Positions 50,928 to 60,747 of a DNA stretch of 64,000 nt are shown here, in pieces. Made by a program: the position numbers and the translations under genes. Source of the stretch: Eubacteriales bacterium. Lineage in GTDB: Bacteria > Bacillota > Clostridia > Oscillospirales > Acutalibacteraceae. A model generated the notes under the pieces. That model searched no databases. It saw only the letters and a list, made by a program, of their open reading frames with translations, and had not been told where the DNA came from. How positions within the stretch are numbered: the first letter of the stretch is position 1; each line of letters starts with the position of its first letter. Location of the stretch: contig JAUNJO010000003.1 in the NCBI GenBank assembly GCA_030533225.1, positions 1 to 64,000 on the forward strand, given 5' to 3'.

Positions 50928-51932
50928 ATGATTGCTGTACTTAAACCCGATGTGCCTAAGGCACAGGAAGAAAACCTGATTAATTGGCTGGAGGGTATGG
51001 GACTTAAGGTTCACATTTCCGAAGGTGAGTTTCACACTGTTTTAGGTCTTATTGGTGACACAAGCCGTGTTGATATGGACCTTTTGGAGGGACTTGAAAT
51101 TGTTGAAAGCGTAAGGCGTATTTCCGAGCCTTACAAAAAGGCAAACAGAAAGTTCTTCCCCGATGATTCCGTAATTGATGTTTCAGGTGTCAAAATCGGC
51201 AAGGGCAACTTCGTAACTATCGCAGGCCCCTGCTCCGTGGAGAGCGAGGAGCAGATTATTTTAGTTGCCAAGAAGGTCAAGGAAGCAGGCGCCCAGATTC
51301 TTCGGGGCGGCGCTTTCAAACCCCGTACTTCACCCTACGACTTCCAAGGTCTTAAGGCTGATGGCATAGAGCTGCTGTTAAAGGCAAAACGAGAGACCGG
51401 TCTTCCCATCGTAAGTGAAATCATGAACGCAAATCACTTACCCTTGTTTGAAAATGTTGACCTTATTCAGGTTGGTGCCCGTAATATGCAAAACTTCGAG
51501 CTTCTCAAGGAACTCGGCAAAACCAAGAAGCCTATTCTCCTCAAAAGAGGCCTTGCAAATACATTAAAAGAGCTTCTCATGAGTGCTGAGTACATTATGG
51601 CAGGGGGCAACGAGAATGTTATCCTCTGTGAACGCGGTATTCGTACCTTTGAAACCTACACAAGAAACACCCTTGATGTTTCTGCAGTACCCTCCCTCAA
51701 GGAGATGTCGCATCTTCCCGTGATTATTGACCCCTCTCACGCATGCGGCCATTCAAGAATGGTGCCTTCTCTCGCTTATGCGGCAACTGCAAGCGGCTGT
51801 GACGGTCTTATCATCGAAGTTCACAACGATCCCAAGCATGCACTGTGTGACGGTGCTCAATCCCTCACATTCCAGCAGTTTGAGACCGTCACCAAAAAGG
51901 TTCAAAAGCTTAGAGAAGCATTAGCTGATTAA
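50928..51932 (+). CDS. aroF: 3-deoxy-7-phosphoheptulonate (DAHP) synthase, type I beta
   Basis: A 334-residue enzyme that joins PEP and erythrose 4-phosphate to start the shikimate pathway. It has an N-terminal ferredoxin-like regulatory domain (about 1-68) and the catalytic barrel with IAGPCSVES, RGGAFKPRTSPYDFQG and IIDPSHACGHS. The domain suggests feedback control by Phe or Tyr, as in Thermotoga-type enzymes. ATG 50928 follows GGAGG. First gene of an eight-gene operon. Confidence 0.95.
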   Translation: MIAVLKPDVPKAQEENLINWLEGMGLKVHISEGEFHTVLGLIGDTSRVDMDLLEGLEIVESVRRISEPYKKANRKFFPDDSVIDVSGVKIGKGNFVTIAGPCSVESEEQIILVAKKVKEAGAQILRGGAFKPRTSPYDFQGLKADGIELLLKAKRETGLPIVSEIMNANHLPLFENVDLIQVGARNMQNFELLKELGKTKKPILLKRGLANTLKELLMSAEYIMAGGNENVILCERGIRTFETYTRNTLDVSAVPSLKEMSHLPVIIDPSHACGHSRMVPSLAYAATASGCDGLIIEVHNDPKHALCDGAQSLTFQQFETVTKKVQKLREALAD

Positions 51933-51964
51933 ATTTATGCAGTTGTAATTAGGAAGTGACATTT

Positions 51965-52801
51965 ATGTGTTCTTTGGGAATAGTAGGTTTAGGTCTTATC
52001 GGCGGTTCTCTTGCAAAGTCGGCAAGAAAGCACGGATACGATAAAATCTACGGTTTTGATATTGATAATAGTGTGGTTGAATATGCAACTCTATGCGGAA
52101 TAATCGACGCACCGCTAAACAACGAGAAGCTCTCCGAATGTGATGTGGTCATGATTTCTCTGTATCCTGATGCGACAGTTGAGTATGTTTCGGAGCATCG
52201 GAATATGTTTAAGAAAGATGCTCTCGTTATAGACTGCGCCGGTGTAAAGAGAAGCGTTTGCACTCCTTGTTTTGAGATTTCGGAAAAATGCGGATTTCAT
52301 TTTGTAGGCGGTCATCCCATGGCAGGTACTCAGTACAGCGGTATCAAAAATTCCAAGGACACAATGTTCCACAACGCCTGTTTTGTATTGGTGCCGAGGC
52401 ACATGGAGGATGTGAATGTAATAAGCAAGGCCCGTGAAACTGTGATTTCTTTGGGTTTTTCAAGGGTTTCTGTTATGACGCCCGAGCGTCACGATGAGCT
52501 TATCGCCTTTACATCTCAGCTGGCACATGTGGTTTCCAATGCATATGTAAAAAGTCCCTCGGCACTTTCTCATAAGGGTATCTCGGCAGGAAGCTATAAG
52601 GACTTGACCCGTGTAGCATACCTAAATGAGGATATGTGGACACAGCTGTTTATGGACAACCGGGATAATCTTATGAATGAGATTAAGAGAATTATTGACA
52701 GCCTTTCAGAGTATTATAACGCACTTGAGAATAGTGACAGCGACGCTCTCAAAAACCTCCTTAGAGAGGGCAAAGAGGCAAAGGAGGCATGTGAAAAATG
52801 A
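51965..52801 (+). CDS. tyrA: Prephenate dehydrogenase
   Basis: A 278-residue enzyme that turns prephenate to 4-hydroxyphenylpyruvate for tyrosine. The NAD motif is GIVGLGLIGGSLA at the start; GGHPMAGTQYSG follows near residue 118. There is no ACT domain, unlike longer TyrA forms. AGGAAGTG precedes ATG 51965 at 6 bases; an in-frame start at 51956 overlaps that site. The stop overlaps aroB by 4 bases. Confidence 0.93.
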   Translation: MCSLGIVGLGLIGGSLAKSARKHGYDKIYGFDIDNSVVEYATLCGIIDAPLNNEKLSECDVVMISLYPDATVEYVSEHRNMFKKDALVIDCAGVKRSVCTPCFEISEKCGFHFVGGHPMAGTQYSGIKNSKDTMFHNACFVLVPRHMEDVNVISKARETVISLGFSRVSVMTPERHDELIAFTSQLAHVVSNAYVKSPSALSHKGISAGSYKDLTRVAYLNEDMWTQLFMDNRDNLMNEIKRIIDSLSEYYNALENSDSDALKNLLREGKEAKEACEK

Positions 52802-53862
52802 AAACTGTAAATATAAATGCTTCCAAATCCTATGAGGTTTACATCGAAAAAGGAAGTCTCAAAACCGCCGGTGAGCTTGCAAAGAAAATCTCGAAAGGCA
52901 CAAAGGCGGCAGTTATCTCCGACTCAAATGTCGCTCCTATTTACGGCGAGACGGTTCTCGATAGTCTCAGGAGTGCCGGTTTCGAGGCAGATATGTTTGT
53001 AATAGAGGCAGGTGAAAGCTCAAAAAATCCCGAAAATCTGGTTGAGGGTGCTAATTTCCTGCTTGAAAAAGGCCTTACCCGAAGCGATATAGTGGTTGCC
53101 ATGGGCGGTGGAGTTATCACCGATTTAGGCGGACTTCTGGCTGCTATGTATCAGCGGGGTATAAGCCTTTTGCAGATTCCCACCTCACTTCTTGCTATGG
53201 TTGATTCATCCGTAGGCGGAAAAACCGCTGTAAACCTTAAAAGCGGAAAAAATATGTTCGGAGTTTTCTATCAGCCCTCGGCTGTTCTTTGTGACAGCGA
53301 AGTGCTCGGCACTTTACCGGTGGAGGAATTTTCCAACGGCATCGCAGAGGTTATCAAGTATGCGGTGCTCAGAGGCGGCAAACTTGTTGATATTTTAGAA
53401 AAAAGTGATGTGACACCCTACCTTGATGAACTCATTGAGGAATGTGTGAATATTAAGCGGGACTATGTGGTCTCGGATGAATTTGACCGAGGAGACAGAC
53501 AGTTTCTCAATCTCGGCCACACAGTAGGTCATGCCATAGAGCGCGGCAGTAACTTCTCGGTTGCTCACGGCTCGGCGGTTGCCGCAGGAATGTGCATCAT
53601 GGCAAGAGCATGTGAAAAAATCGGTGTATCATCTGCTGATACCTCAAAGTGGATAGAGAAAATGTGCGAAAAATTCGCCCTTCCTACCGATACTGATATT
53701 TCTTTAGAGGAATTATATAATGACTCCATGGCTGACAAAAAACGGGAGGGAAAGAGCCTTTCTTTTGTGATGATAAAGTCGGTAGGAGAGTGTTATCTGA
53801 ATAAGACCGATGCCACATATATGAAAGAAATCCTGACCCTTGGAAATGGGGGAGAAAGATGA
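52798..53862 (+). CDS. aroB: 3-dehydroquinate synthase
   Basis: A 354-residue NAD-dependent enzyme, second step of the shikimate pathway. Visible features are VAMGGGVITDLGG, QIPTSLLAMVDSSVGGKTAV and NLGHTVGHAIE (zinc-binding His). It overlaps tyrA (ATGA) and aroA (ATGA). Confidence 0.96.
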   Translation: MKTVNINASKSYEVYIEKGSLKTAGELAKKISKGTKAAVISDSNVAPIYGETVLDSLRSAGFEADMFVIEAGESSKNPENLVEGANFLLEKGLTRSDIVVAMGGGVITDLGGLLAAMYQRGISLLQIPTSLLAMVDSSVGGKTAVNLKSGKNMFGVFYQPSAVLCDSEVLGTLPVEEFSNGIAEVIKYAVLRGGKLVDILEKSDVTPYLDELIEECVNIKRDYVVSDEFDRGDRQFLNLGHTVGHAIERGSNFSVAHGSAVAAGMCIMARACEKIGVSSADTSKWIEKMCEKFALPTDTDISLEELYNDSMADKKREGKSLSFVMIKSVGECYLNKTDATYMKEILTLGNGGER

Positions 53863-55109
53863 TAGCAAGAATTGCTCCCTCAAAGCTCAAGGGCGAGATA
53901 GATGCTATCCCCTCAAAGTCTATGGCACACCGCCTGCTGATTTGTGCATCTCTCAGCGAGGGTATAACAAAAGTCAGGTGCAACGGCACCTCCGAGGATA
54001 TTGAGGCAACCATTTCCTGCCTGAGGGCAATGGGAAGCAATATAATCAGAATCGGAGACACTTACCTTGTACCTAAGATTACCAAAGGTGCTTGCGATTC
54101 GGTAAAGCTTGACTGTCATGAAAGCGGCACAACCCTGCGCTTTATGATGTGCATTGCGGCGGGACTCGGACTTCGTGCTCACTTTGACGGAAGTGACCGG
54201 CTTTTCGAAAGACCTTTAGAGCCATTAATCGACGTTCTCACAAAGCACGGTTTGGTTATCAGCCGAGATGAAAATAACCGTATTGTTCAAAGCGGAAAAG
54301 CCTTTATGCCGGATTACGAGATTGAGGGCAACATCAGTTCTCAGTACATAAGCGGACTTATGCTTATGCTTCCTTTGTGCGGCGGTAAAAGCGTAAAAGT
54401 TACGGGAAACTTTGAGTCAAAGCCCTATGTTACTCTCACTGCCGAAGCGATGAGGGAAGCAGGAGTGAATGTCACGGAAGATAACAATACATATACTGTG
54501 GCGGGTAAATACAATCTCACAGACACGCAGGTTGAGGGGGATTGGTCCAACGCAGGATTTTTCCTTATAGCCGATGCTTTAGGCTGTGATATTAAGATAA
54601 AGGGCCTCGATATAAATTCCCCCCAGGGCGACAGAGAAACTCTCAGTGTTCTAAAAAAGTTCGGATGTGAGATTTCGACTGACAGCACAGTTTCAGTCAA
54701 AGCAGATTTCCTGAACGCCCAGACTGTTGATGTCAGCAATATTCCCGATGCAGTGCCCATACTTTCTGTGCTTGCCTCAGTGTCAAAGGGCGAAACTCAC
54801 ATTGTAGGCGCAAAGCGTCTTCGCCTGAAGGAAAGTGACAGACTTGTGACTGTTGCTGATATGATTAATAATCTGGGCGGTGAATGTGAAATCACGGATG
54901 ACGGACTGATTATTCGAGGCAAAGAAAAACTCACAGGCGGTAAAGTTTATGCACAGCGCGACCACAGAATAGCAATGTCCGCTTCTATTGCATCGGTAGT
55001 CTGCGATGATGAAGTTGAGATTATCGGGGCGGAAGCGGTAAATAAATCCTACCCCAAATTCTTCGAGGACCTGTGTGCTTTGGGTGCTCAGGTTAAGCAG
55101 GAGGAATGA
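53859..55109 (+). CDS. aroA: 3-phosphoshikimate 1-carboxyvinyltransferase (EPSP synthase)
   Basis: A 416-residue enzyme that adds PEP to shikimate 3-phosphate. KSMAHRLLICASL near residue 20, CHESGTTLRFM near 87, and RLRLKESDRL and QRDHRIAMS late in the sequence are the usual landmarks. It overlaps aroB by 4 bases. The start is ATG 53859. Confidence 0.96.
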   Translation: MIARIAPSKLKGEIDAIPSKSMAHRLLICASLSEGITKVRCNGTSEDIEATISCLRAMGSNIIRIGDTYLVPKITKGACDSVKLDCHESGTTLRFMMCIAAGLGLRAHFDGSDRLFERPLEPLIDVLTKHGLVISRDENNRIVQSGKAFMPDYEIEGNISSQYISGLMLMLPLCGGKSVKVTGNFESKPYVTLTAEAMREAGVNVTEDNNTYTVAGKYNLTDTQVEGDWSNAGFFLIADALGCDIKIKGLDINSPQGDRETLSVLKKFGCEISTDSTVSVKADFLNAQTVDVSNIPDAVPILSVLASVSKGETHIVGAKRLRLKESDRLVTVADMINNLGGECEITDDGLIIRGKEKLTGGKVYAQRDHRIAMSASIASVVCDDEVEIIGAEAVNKSYPKFFEDLCALGAQVKQEE

Positions 55110-55111
55110 AG

Positions 55112-56194
55112 ATGACCAATACATTTGGCAGTAAAGTAAAAATCAGTATCTACGGAACTTCCCACGCACCCGAAATCGGTGCAATTATTGAGGGACTTCC
55201 AAAGGGTATCGAAATAAATGAGGAAAAGCTCTCGGAGTTTATGGACAGACGAAGAGCAAAGGGCAACCTTGCCACAAGGCGTCACGAAGCGGATAAGGTG
55301 ATTTTTGAGAGTGGTGTCAAGGACGGAGAAACAGACGGTGAGAGCATAAAGCTCGTCATCAAAAACGGTGATGTCCGTTCCAAGGACTACGAAAATGTAT
55401 CAAAAGTTCCCCGTCCTAATCACGCTGACTTCGCGGCATATATGAAGTACGGCGACAGCTTCGACTTCCATGGGGGAGGTCAGTTTTCAGGCAGACTGAC
55501 GGCAGTCTGGTGCGCCTGCGGATTCATCTTCCTGGAAATTCTCGGGTCAAAAGGCATTCAGGTTGTTTCCCATGTGAAGCGAATAGGGGAGATAAGCGAT
55601 ATTTCTCTTGACAGTCTGAAGCCTGACGAGAAGCTTAACAAAAGACTGAAATCCGAAAGCTTCCCTGTTATTATTGAAACCAAGCGTGAGAAAATGGCCG
55701 AAGCTATTGTGGAAAAATCAAAGGAGCAGGATTCTATGGGCGGCGAGATTGAGTGTGCCGTTTACGGTTTGCCTGCCGGATTGGGCGCAGATTTCTTCGG
55801 AGGTCTTGAAGCTCTTATTGCACAGTCGGTATTTTCTGTCCCTGCTGTTAAGGGGCTTGAATTCGGCAAAGGCTTTGATTTTGCGAAAATGTGCGGAAGT
55901 CTTGCAAACGACGGCTTCACCCTCGATGAGAACGGCGAAATTAAGACAGTCACCAACAACTGCGGAGGAATACTCGGAGGTATTTCATCGGGAATGCCTC
56001 TGACACTATCCTGTGCATTTAAGCCTACCCCGTCTATCAGCCGTCCTCAAAAGAGCGTTGACTTGAATACTCATGAAGAGGTAACGCTTGAGATAAAGGG
56101 CAGACACGACCCATGCATTGTGCCCCGCGCTTGTGCGGTAGTTGAATCCGCTGTGGCAATGGCGCTTGTAAATGCAGACGGTTTTGATATATAA
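55112..56194 (+). CDS. aroC: Chorismate synthase
   Basis: A 360-residue FMN-dependent enzyme that makes chorismate. It shows YGTSHAPEIG at the start, RPNHADFAAYMKYG and GGGQFSGRLTA, and the C-terminal KGRHDPCIVPRA. AGGAGG sits 7 bases before ATG 55112; the earlier ATG 55106 is only 1 base past it. Confidence 0.96.
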   Translation: MTNTFGSKVKISIYGTSHAPEIGAIIEGLPKGIEINEEKLSEFMDRRRAKGNLATRRHEADKVIFESGVKDGETDGESIKLVIKNGDVRSKDYENVSKVPRPNHADFAAYMKYGDSFDFHGGGQFSGRLTAVWCACGFIFLEILGSKGIQVVSHVKRIGEISDISLDSLKPDEKLNKRLKSESFPVIIETKREKMAEAIVEKSKEQDSMGGEIECAVYGLPAGLGADFFGGLEALIAQSVFSVPAVKGLEFGKGFDFAKMCGSLANDGFTLDENGEIKTVTNNCGGILGGISSGMPLTLSCAFKPTPSISRPQKSVDLNTHEEVTLEIKGRHDPCIVPRACAVVESAVAMALVNADGFDI

Positions 56195-56223
56195 TCAGTA
56201 CATATTTATTAGGAGAGATTGTT

Positions 56224-57363
56224 ATGAGTATTGAACAGTACAGAAACGATATTGACAAAATCGACAAGGAAATAGTTGAACTATTCAATAAGAGAATGGA
56301 AACCGTGAAGAAGGTAGCCGACTACAAGAAAGAAACAGGAAAGGCTCTCTATGACGGCGAGCGTGAGCGTCAGCTTATCGCAAAGGCCGCTGAGCGTTCA
56401 AACGAGGACACAGAGATTTACACAAGGGTTCTTTTCTCAACACTTACAAACTTAAGCCGTGCTTACCAGAGCAGTATGCTCAACAGCAGCAAGGCTTTGG
56501 CAGAGACCATTAACACAGCACTTGAGAATACCGACCACCTTTTCCCCGAGAGAGCCGTAGTTGCATGTCAGGGCACAGAGGGTGCATACTCTCAGCAGGC
56601 TTGTGAGAAGATTTTTAAGCTCCCTCAAATTATGTACATGGGCAGCTTTGAGGCAGTTTTCAAGGCGGTTGATATGGGACTTTGCAAGTACGGAATCCTC
56701 CCTCTCGAGAACAGTACCGCAGGCTCAGTAAATATGGTTTACGATTTGATGAGTCAGTACAAATTTTATATTGTACGCAGTGTAAGATGCAGAATCAATC
56801 ACGCCTTAATGTCAATGGGCAGCGATTTCTCGCAGATTAAGGAGATTTGGTCCCACGAGCAGTCTATTGCTCAGTGCTCACAGTTCTTGAACGAGCATAA
56901 GGACATTAAGGTCGTAGCTTACGAGAACAACGCTGTGGCAGCAAAGGCGGCAGCCGAAAGCGGCAGAAAAGATGTTGCGGTTATTGCTTCAGCCGATTGT
57001 GCAGGTCTTTACGGCATGAAGGTTTTAAGGAGAAACATCAAGGACAATGCCGCCAACGATACAAGATTTATTTGTATCTCCAAAAATCTTGAGGTTTATC
57101 CCGGTGCTGACCGCACAAGCATCAAGCTTACCCTGCCTCACCGTCCCGGTTCTCTTTACCATATTCTTGCAAGGTTTTATGCCTCCGGTGTAAATCTTGT
57201 CAAGCTTGAGAGCCGCCCCTTGCCCGGCTCTGACTTTGAGTTTATGTTCTACTTTGATGTTTCCGAATCCGTTTACAGTCCCTCACTTGCATCTCTGCTT
57301 TGCGAGCTTGAGAGCGAGGTTGAGGACTTTGAATATCTCGGAAGCTATACCGAACTTGTGTAA
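56224..57363 (+). CDS. pheA: Bifunctional chorismate mutase/prephenate dehydratase
   Basis: A 379-residue fusion (P-protein). Residues 1-90 are an AroQ-type chorismate mutase (IDKIDKEIVELFNKRME). Then the prephenate dehydratase domain with ACQGTEGAYSQQA and NDTRFICIS, and an ACT domain (HRPGSLYHILARFYASG, ESRP) that binds Phe as feedback inhibitor. ATG 56224 follows AGGAGAG. Confidence 0.95.
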   Translation: MSIEQYRNDIDKIDKEIVELFNKRMETVKKVADYKKETGKALYDGERERQLIAKAAERSNEDTEIYTRVLFSTLTNLSRAYQSSMLNSSKALAETINTALENTDHLFPERAVVACQGTEGAYSQQACEKIFKLPQIMYMGSFEAVFKAVDMGLCKYGILPLENSTAGSVNMVYDLMSQYKFYIVRSVRCRINHALMSMGSDFSQIKEIWSHEQSIAQCSQFLNEHKDIKVVAYENNAVAAKAAAESGRKDVAVIASADCAGLYGMKVLRRNIKDNAANDTRFICISKNLEVYPGADRTSIKLTLPHRPGSLYHILARFYASGVNLVKLESRPLPGSDFEFMFYFDVSESVYSPSLASLLCELESEVEDFEYLGSYTELV

Positions 57364-57366
57364 GCC

Positions 57367-58614
57367 ATGGCAAAAGAATATATAGAGGGTTTTGCCCATA
57401 AAAAATTCGGACTTATAGGTGAGAAACTCGGTCACAGCTTTTCTCCGCAAATTCACAAAGCCTTTGCGGATTATCCCTATTCTCTCTGCGAGGTAGAGCG
57501 AAACAGTCTCGGCGAATTTATGAAAGAAAATACCCTGTCGGGTTTTAATGTGACAATTCCCTACAAGCAGGATGTTATGAAGTACTGTGCGGAGATTTCA
57601 CAGCGTGCCCGGCGTATCGGCGCCGTTAATACGGTTGTCAGAAGAAGTGACGGAACATATTTCGGTGACAATACGGACTATGACGGCTTTTCCTACATGC
57701 TTTCCGAGATTTCGGTGGATGTGAAAGGGAAAAAAGTGGTAGTGCTGGGCAGTGGCGGTGCTTCAAAGACCGTGCAGACTGTTCTTGGGGAGCTTGGTGC
57801 CGATGTTGTGGTGGTTTCCCGAAACGGTGAGAACAACTACGAGAATATCGCAAATCATAAGGACGCGGCTTTGCTCGTCAATGCCACTCCTGTGGGAATG
57901 TACCCGAACACCTCGGAAGTCCCTGCGGATTTATCTGTGTTTGAGTGTTTGGAGGGTGTCTGCGACCTTATCTACAATCCTCTGCGTACTGCTCTTTTGG
58001 TTCAGGCGGAGAGCATGGGTATAAAGACAGTAAACGGACTTTCCATGCTTGTTTCTCAGGCAAAGCGAGCCTGCGAGATTTTCACAGGTGAGAGCCTTTC
58101 GGACAGGGTTATCAAAACAATTACAAAGGAAATGACCGAGGACACAGAGAACATAGCTTTAATCGGTATGCCCGGCTGCGGAAAATCCTCTGTGGGCAAG
58201 TATATTGCACAAAAGCTTCATAGGGATTTTGTCGATACCGATGAAGAGATAGTTAAATATGCTAAAAGAACTCCCTCGGAGATTATAAGAAGTGACGGAG
58301 AAGCGGAATTCCGTAAAATCGAAACTCAGGTGCTGGAAAATGTCGCTAAAGAAAAAGGCAGGATTATTGCAACAGGGGGCGGAATCGTAACCGTTGATGA
58401 AAACAAAGGAATCCTGCGCCGAAACTCCAAGATTATTTACATTGAAAGAGACTTAAGTCTCCTTGCGACAGAGGACAGACCGTTGAGCACAGATTTGGAA
58501 AAGCTTTTCACGGTCAGAGAACCTCTCTATAAATCTTTTGCCGATGTTATGATAAACGGAAGCGGAAGTGTGGAAGAAGTGGGAGAGAGAATAATAAGCG
58601 AGGTGCTAAAGTGA
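57367..58614 (+). CDS. aroE: Shikimate dehydrogenase-shikimate kinase fusion
   Basis: A 415-residue protein joining AroE (residues about 1-250; LIGEKLGHSFSPQIH, GFNVTIPYKQ, GSGGASKTV) with AroK (about 255-415; Walker A GMPGCGKSSVG, VDTDEEIV, TGGGIV). It performs the two steps from dehydroshikimate to shikimate 3-phosphate. The fusion is one frame, and both active-site regions are intact. It starts 3 bases after pheA with no clear ribosome site, so it depends on coupling. Gene symbol aroEK would describe it. Confidence 0.93.
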   Translation: MAKEYIEGFAHKKFGLIGEKLGHSFSPQIHKAFADYPYSLCEVERNSLGEFMKENTLSGFNVTIPYKQDVMKYCAEISQRARRIGAVNTVVRRSDGTYFGDNTDYDGFSYMLSEISVDVKGKKVVVLGSGGASKTVQTVLGELGADVVVVSRNGENNYENIANHKDAALLVNATPVGMYPNTSEVPADLSVFECLEGVCDLIYNPLRTALLVQAESMGIKTVNGLSMLVSQAKRACEIFTGESLSDRVIKTITKEMTEDTENIALIGMPGCGKSSVGKYIAQKLHRDFVDTDEEIVKYAKRTPSEIIRSDGEAEFRKIETQVLENVAKEKGRIIATGGGIVTVDENKGILRRNSKIIYIERDLSLLATEDRPLSTDLEKLFTVREPLYKSFADVMINGSGSVEEVGERIISEVLK

Positions 58615-59036
58615 AAATTAAAGTAATAAACGGACCAAACCTCAATATGCTTGGTATTCGTGAGCCTGAGATTTACGGCAAGACTACCTACAGCGACCTT
58701 GTTGAGCTCATAAAGTCAAAGGCTGAAGAACTCTGTGTGGAATGTGATTTCTTTCAGAGCAACCATGAGGGCGACATAGTCACACAAATTCAGAACTGCT
58801 ACAATACTTTTGACGGAATAATCATAAACCCCGGCGCATACACCCACACAAGCGTTGCTATTTTAGACGCGCTGAAGTCTGTGGGTATTCCCACGGTTGA
58901 GGTGCATATCTCCGATGTGGACAGCCGGGAGGAGTTCAGAAAATTCTCTTTCGTTTCCCTCTATGCCGAAAAAGTAATCAAGGGCAAAGGTTTTGACGGA
59001 TACTTGGAGGCTTTGGAGTATCTCACAAATAAATAA
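58611..59036 (+). CDS. aroQ: 3-dehydroquinate dehydratase, type II
   Basis: A 141-residue enzyme (type II, AroQ). NGPNLNMLGIREPEIYG holds the catalytic Tyr, then FFQSNHEGDIV and INPGAYTHTS. The start is GTG 58611, overlapping the previous stop; AGGTG is near. It completes the pathway: the operon encodes all seven shikimate steps plus the Phe and Tyr branches. No Trp-branch gene is present. Confidence 0.95.
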   Translation: MKIKVINGPNLNMLGIREPEIYGKTTYSDLVELIKSKAEELCVECDFFQSNHEGDIVTQIQNCYNTFDGIIINPGAYTHTSVAILDALKSVGIPTVEVHISDVDSREEFRKFSFVSLYAEKVIKGKGFDGYLEALEYLTNK

Positions 59037-59040
59037 GAGC

Positions 59041-59076
59041 AAAAAAAGGAGCAGACTACGGTCTGCTCCTTTTGTG
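59041..59076. terminator. Bidirectional terminator between aroQ and the ligase gene
   Basis: Stem AGGAGCAGAC / GTCTGCTCCT with TACG loop. Plus-strand tail TTTTG; minus-strand tail TTTTTTT. It serves the convergent genes on both sides. Confidence 0.9.
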
Positions 59077-59090
59077 CTTCTTATATGCTC

Positions 59091-60728
59091 TTATGATTTG
59101 TTCTGTGCATCTACCAGTGCCGAAGCACCGTAAATCTCACGAAGCTTCGGCTTTTCAATCTTGCCGGTGGGATTTCGGGGAACTTTTGCAAAGATAATCT
59201 TGTGGGGACGCTTGTAACGGGGCATACCTTTACAGAACTCATTGATGTCTTCCTCTGTGGCGGTGAAGCCTTCCTTAAGCTCAATGATTGCCGCAGCGAT
59301 TTCACCAAGTCTTTCGTCAGGCAGACCGATGACGGCAACATCGTTGATTGCCTCATAACCTCTTAAGAAATCCTCAATCTGTACGGGATAAAGGTTTTCT
59401 CCGCCTGAAATGATAACATCTTTTTTACGGTCAACGAGAAAGATGAAACCGTCCTCGTCCTCTTTTGCCATGTCGCCTGTGTAGAGCCAACCATCCTTAA
59501 GAGAGGCATTAGTGGCTTCTTCATCGTTGTAGTAGCAGGTCATAACGCCGGGTCCCTTAACGCATAGCTCACCAACCTGTCCCTGTGCAACAGGCTTGTC
59601 GTCATCACCGACGATTTTAACCTCCCAACCGTAGCCGGGTTTACCGATAGCACCTACCTTGTGAATGTTCTCAACTCCAAGGTGCACACAGCCGGGGCCG
59701 ATAGATTCGGAAAGTCCGTAGTTTGTGTCATAATCATGAGTGGGGAAGTATTCCTTCCAACGCTTAATCAGACTGCGGGGAACAGGCTGAGCACCGATGT
59801 GCATAAGTCTCCAACCGCTTAAGTCATAATCGTCTTTATTCAGTGCACCGCTGTCAAGTGCGTTTAATATATCCTGTGTCCATGGAACTAAAAGCCAAAC
59901 TATTGTGCAGTGTTCTTTTGAAACAGCGTCCAAAACATATTCGGGTTTAGTGCCTTTGAGAAGTACTGCCTTACCGCCCACCAAAAGGGAGCCGAACCAA
60001 TGCATTTTAGCACCTGTGTGATACAGGGGAGGGATGCAGAGGAAAACATCATCCTTTGTTTGTCCGTGGTGAGCCTGTTCAACCTTACAGGAGTGGGTGA
60101 GGCTTTGGTGCTTATGCAGAATTGCTTTTGGGAAACCTGTTGTGCCTGATGAGAAGTAGATAGCCGCAAAGTCCTCCTCGGTGAGAGGAAGCTTTTCAAA
60201 TTGAGAGGAGCAATCCATGGTCATATCGTTGTAGTCCTCGGAAAAAGTGGGGCAACCGCTGTTTCCCACATAAATGAGAAGACGGTTCTTGCTGATTGAC
60301 TCAACAATGTCTTCAACTCGTCCGATAAACTCAGGACCGAAAACCAGCGCATCACACTCAGCAAGGTTGAGGCAATATTCAATCTCATCACTGGCGTAGC
60401 GGAAATTGAGAGGAACAGCCAAAGCACCTGTCTTGAGAATTCCGAAATAGATGGGGAGCCACTCGATGCAGTTCATAAGGAGAATGGCAACCTTGTCGCC
60501 TTTTCCGATACCCCTTTCCACAAGTGCGTTTGCAAAGCGGTTGGCCTTTTCGTTAAAGACACTCCAGGAAATTTCGCGTCGGTAGTGTTTCTTCTCGGTG
60601 TTCTGAACCAAGTCATAATCACGCCATGTAAGGCGTCTTGTTTCCGGCTGACCGGGGTTAATTTCAACCAAAGCAATGTCCAAAGGCCACTGCTTTGCGT
60701 TATTTTCAAGCATATCAATGATTGTCAT
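59091..60728 (-). CDS. AMP-forming acyl/aryl-CoA ligase
   Basis: A 545-residue class I adenylate-forming enzyme. Motifs: YFSSGTTGFPKA (about 200, phosphate binding), YGLSESIGPGC, GWLYTGDMAKEDEDGFIFLV, DRKKDVIISGGENLYPVQIE and NPTGKIEKPKL with the C-terminal catalytic Lys. It activates a carboxylic acid with ATP and joins it to CoA. The substrate is not visible. The T-box upstream, with a probable Tyr specifier, hints at an aromatic or Tyr-related acid (inference). ATG 60728 follows AGGAGG. Confidence 0.9.
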   Translation of the reverse strand: MTIIDMLENNAKQWPLDIALVEINPGQPETRRLTWRDYDLVQNTEKKHYRREISWSVFNEKANRFANALVERGIGKGDKVAILLMNCIEWLPIYFGILKTGALAVPLNFRYASDEIEYCLNLAECDALVFGPEFIGRVEDIVESISKNRLLIYVGNSGCPTFSEDYNDMTMDCSSQFEKLPLTEEDFAAIYFSSGTTGFPKAILHKHQSLTHSCKVEQAHHGQTKDDVFLCIPPLYHTGAKMHWFGSLLVGGKAVLLKGTKPEYVLDAVSKEHCTIVWLLVPWTQDILNALDSGALNKDDYDLSGWRLMHIGAQPVPRSLIKRWKEYFPTHDYDTNYGLSESIGPGCVHLGVENIHKVGAIGKPGYGWEVKIVGDDDKPVAQGQVGELCVKGPGVMTCYYNDEEATNASLKDGWLYTGDMAKEDEDGFIFLVDRKKDVIISGGENLYPVQIEDFLRGYEAINDVAVIGLPDERLGEIAAAIIELKEGFTATEEDINEFCKGMPRYKRPHKIIFAKVPRNPTGKIEKPKLREIYGASALVDAQNKS

Positions 60729-60747
60729 AGGATAACCTCCTAATATA

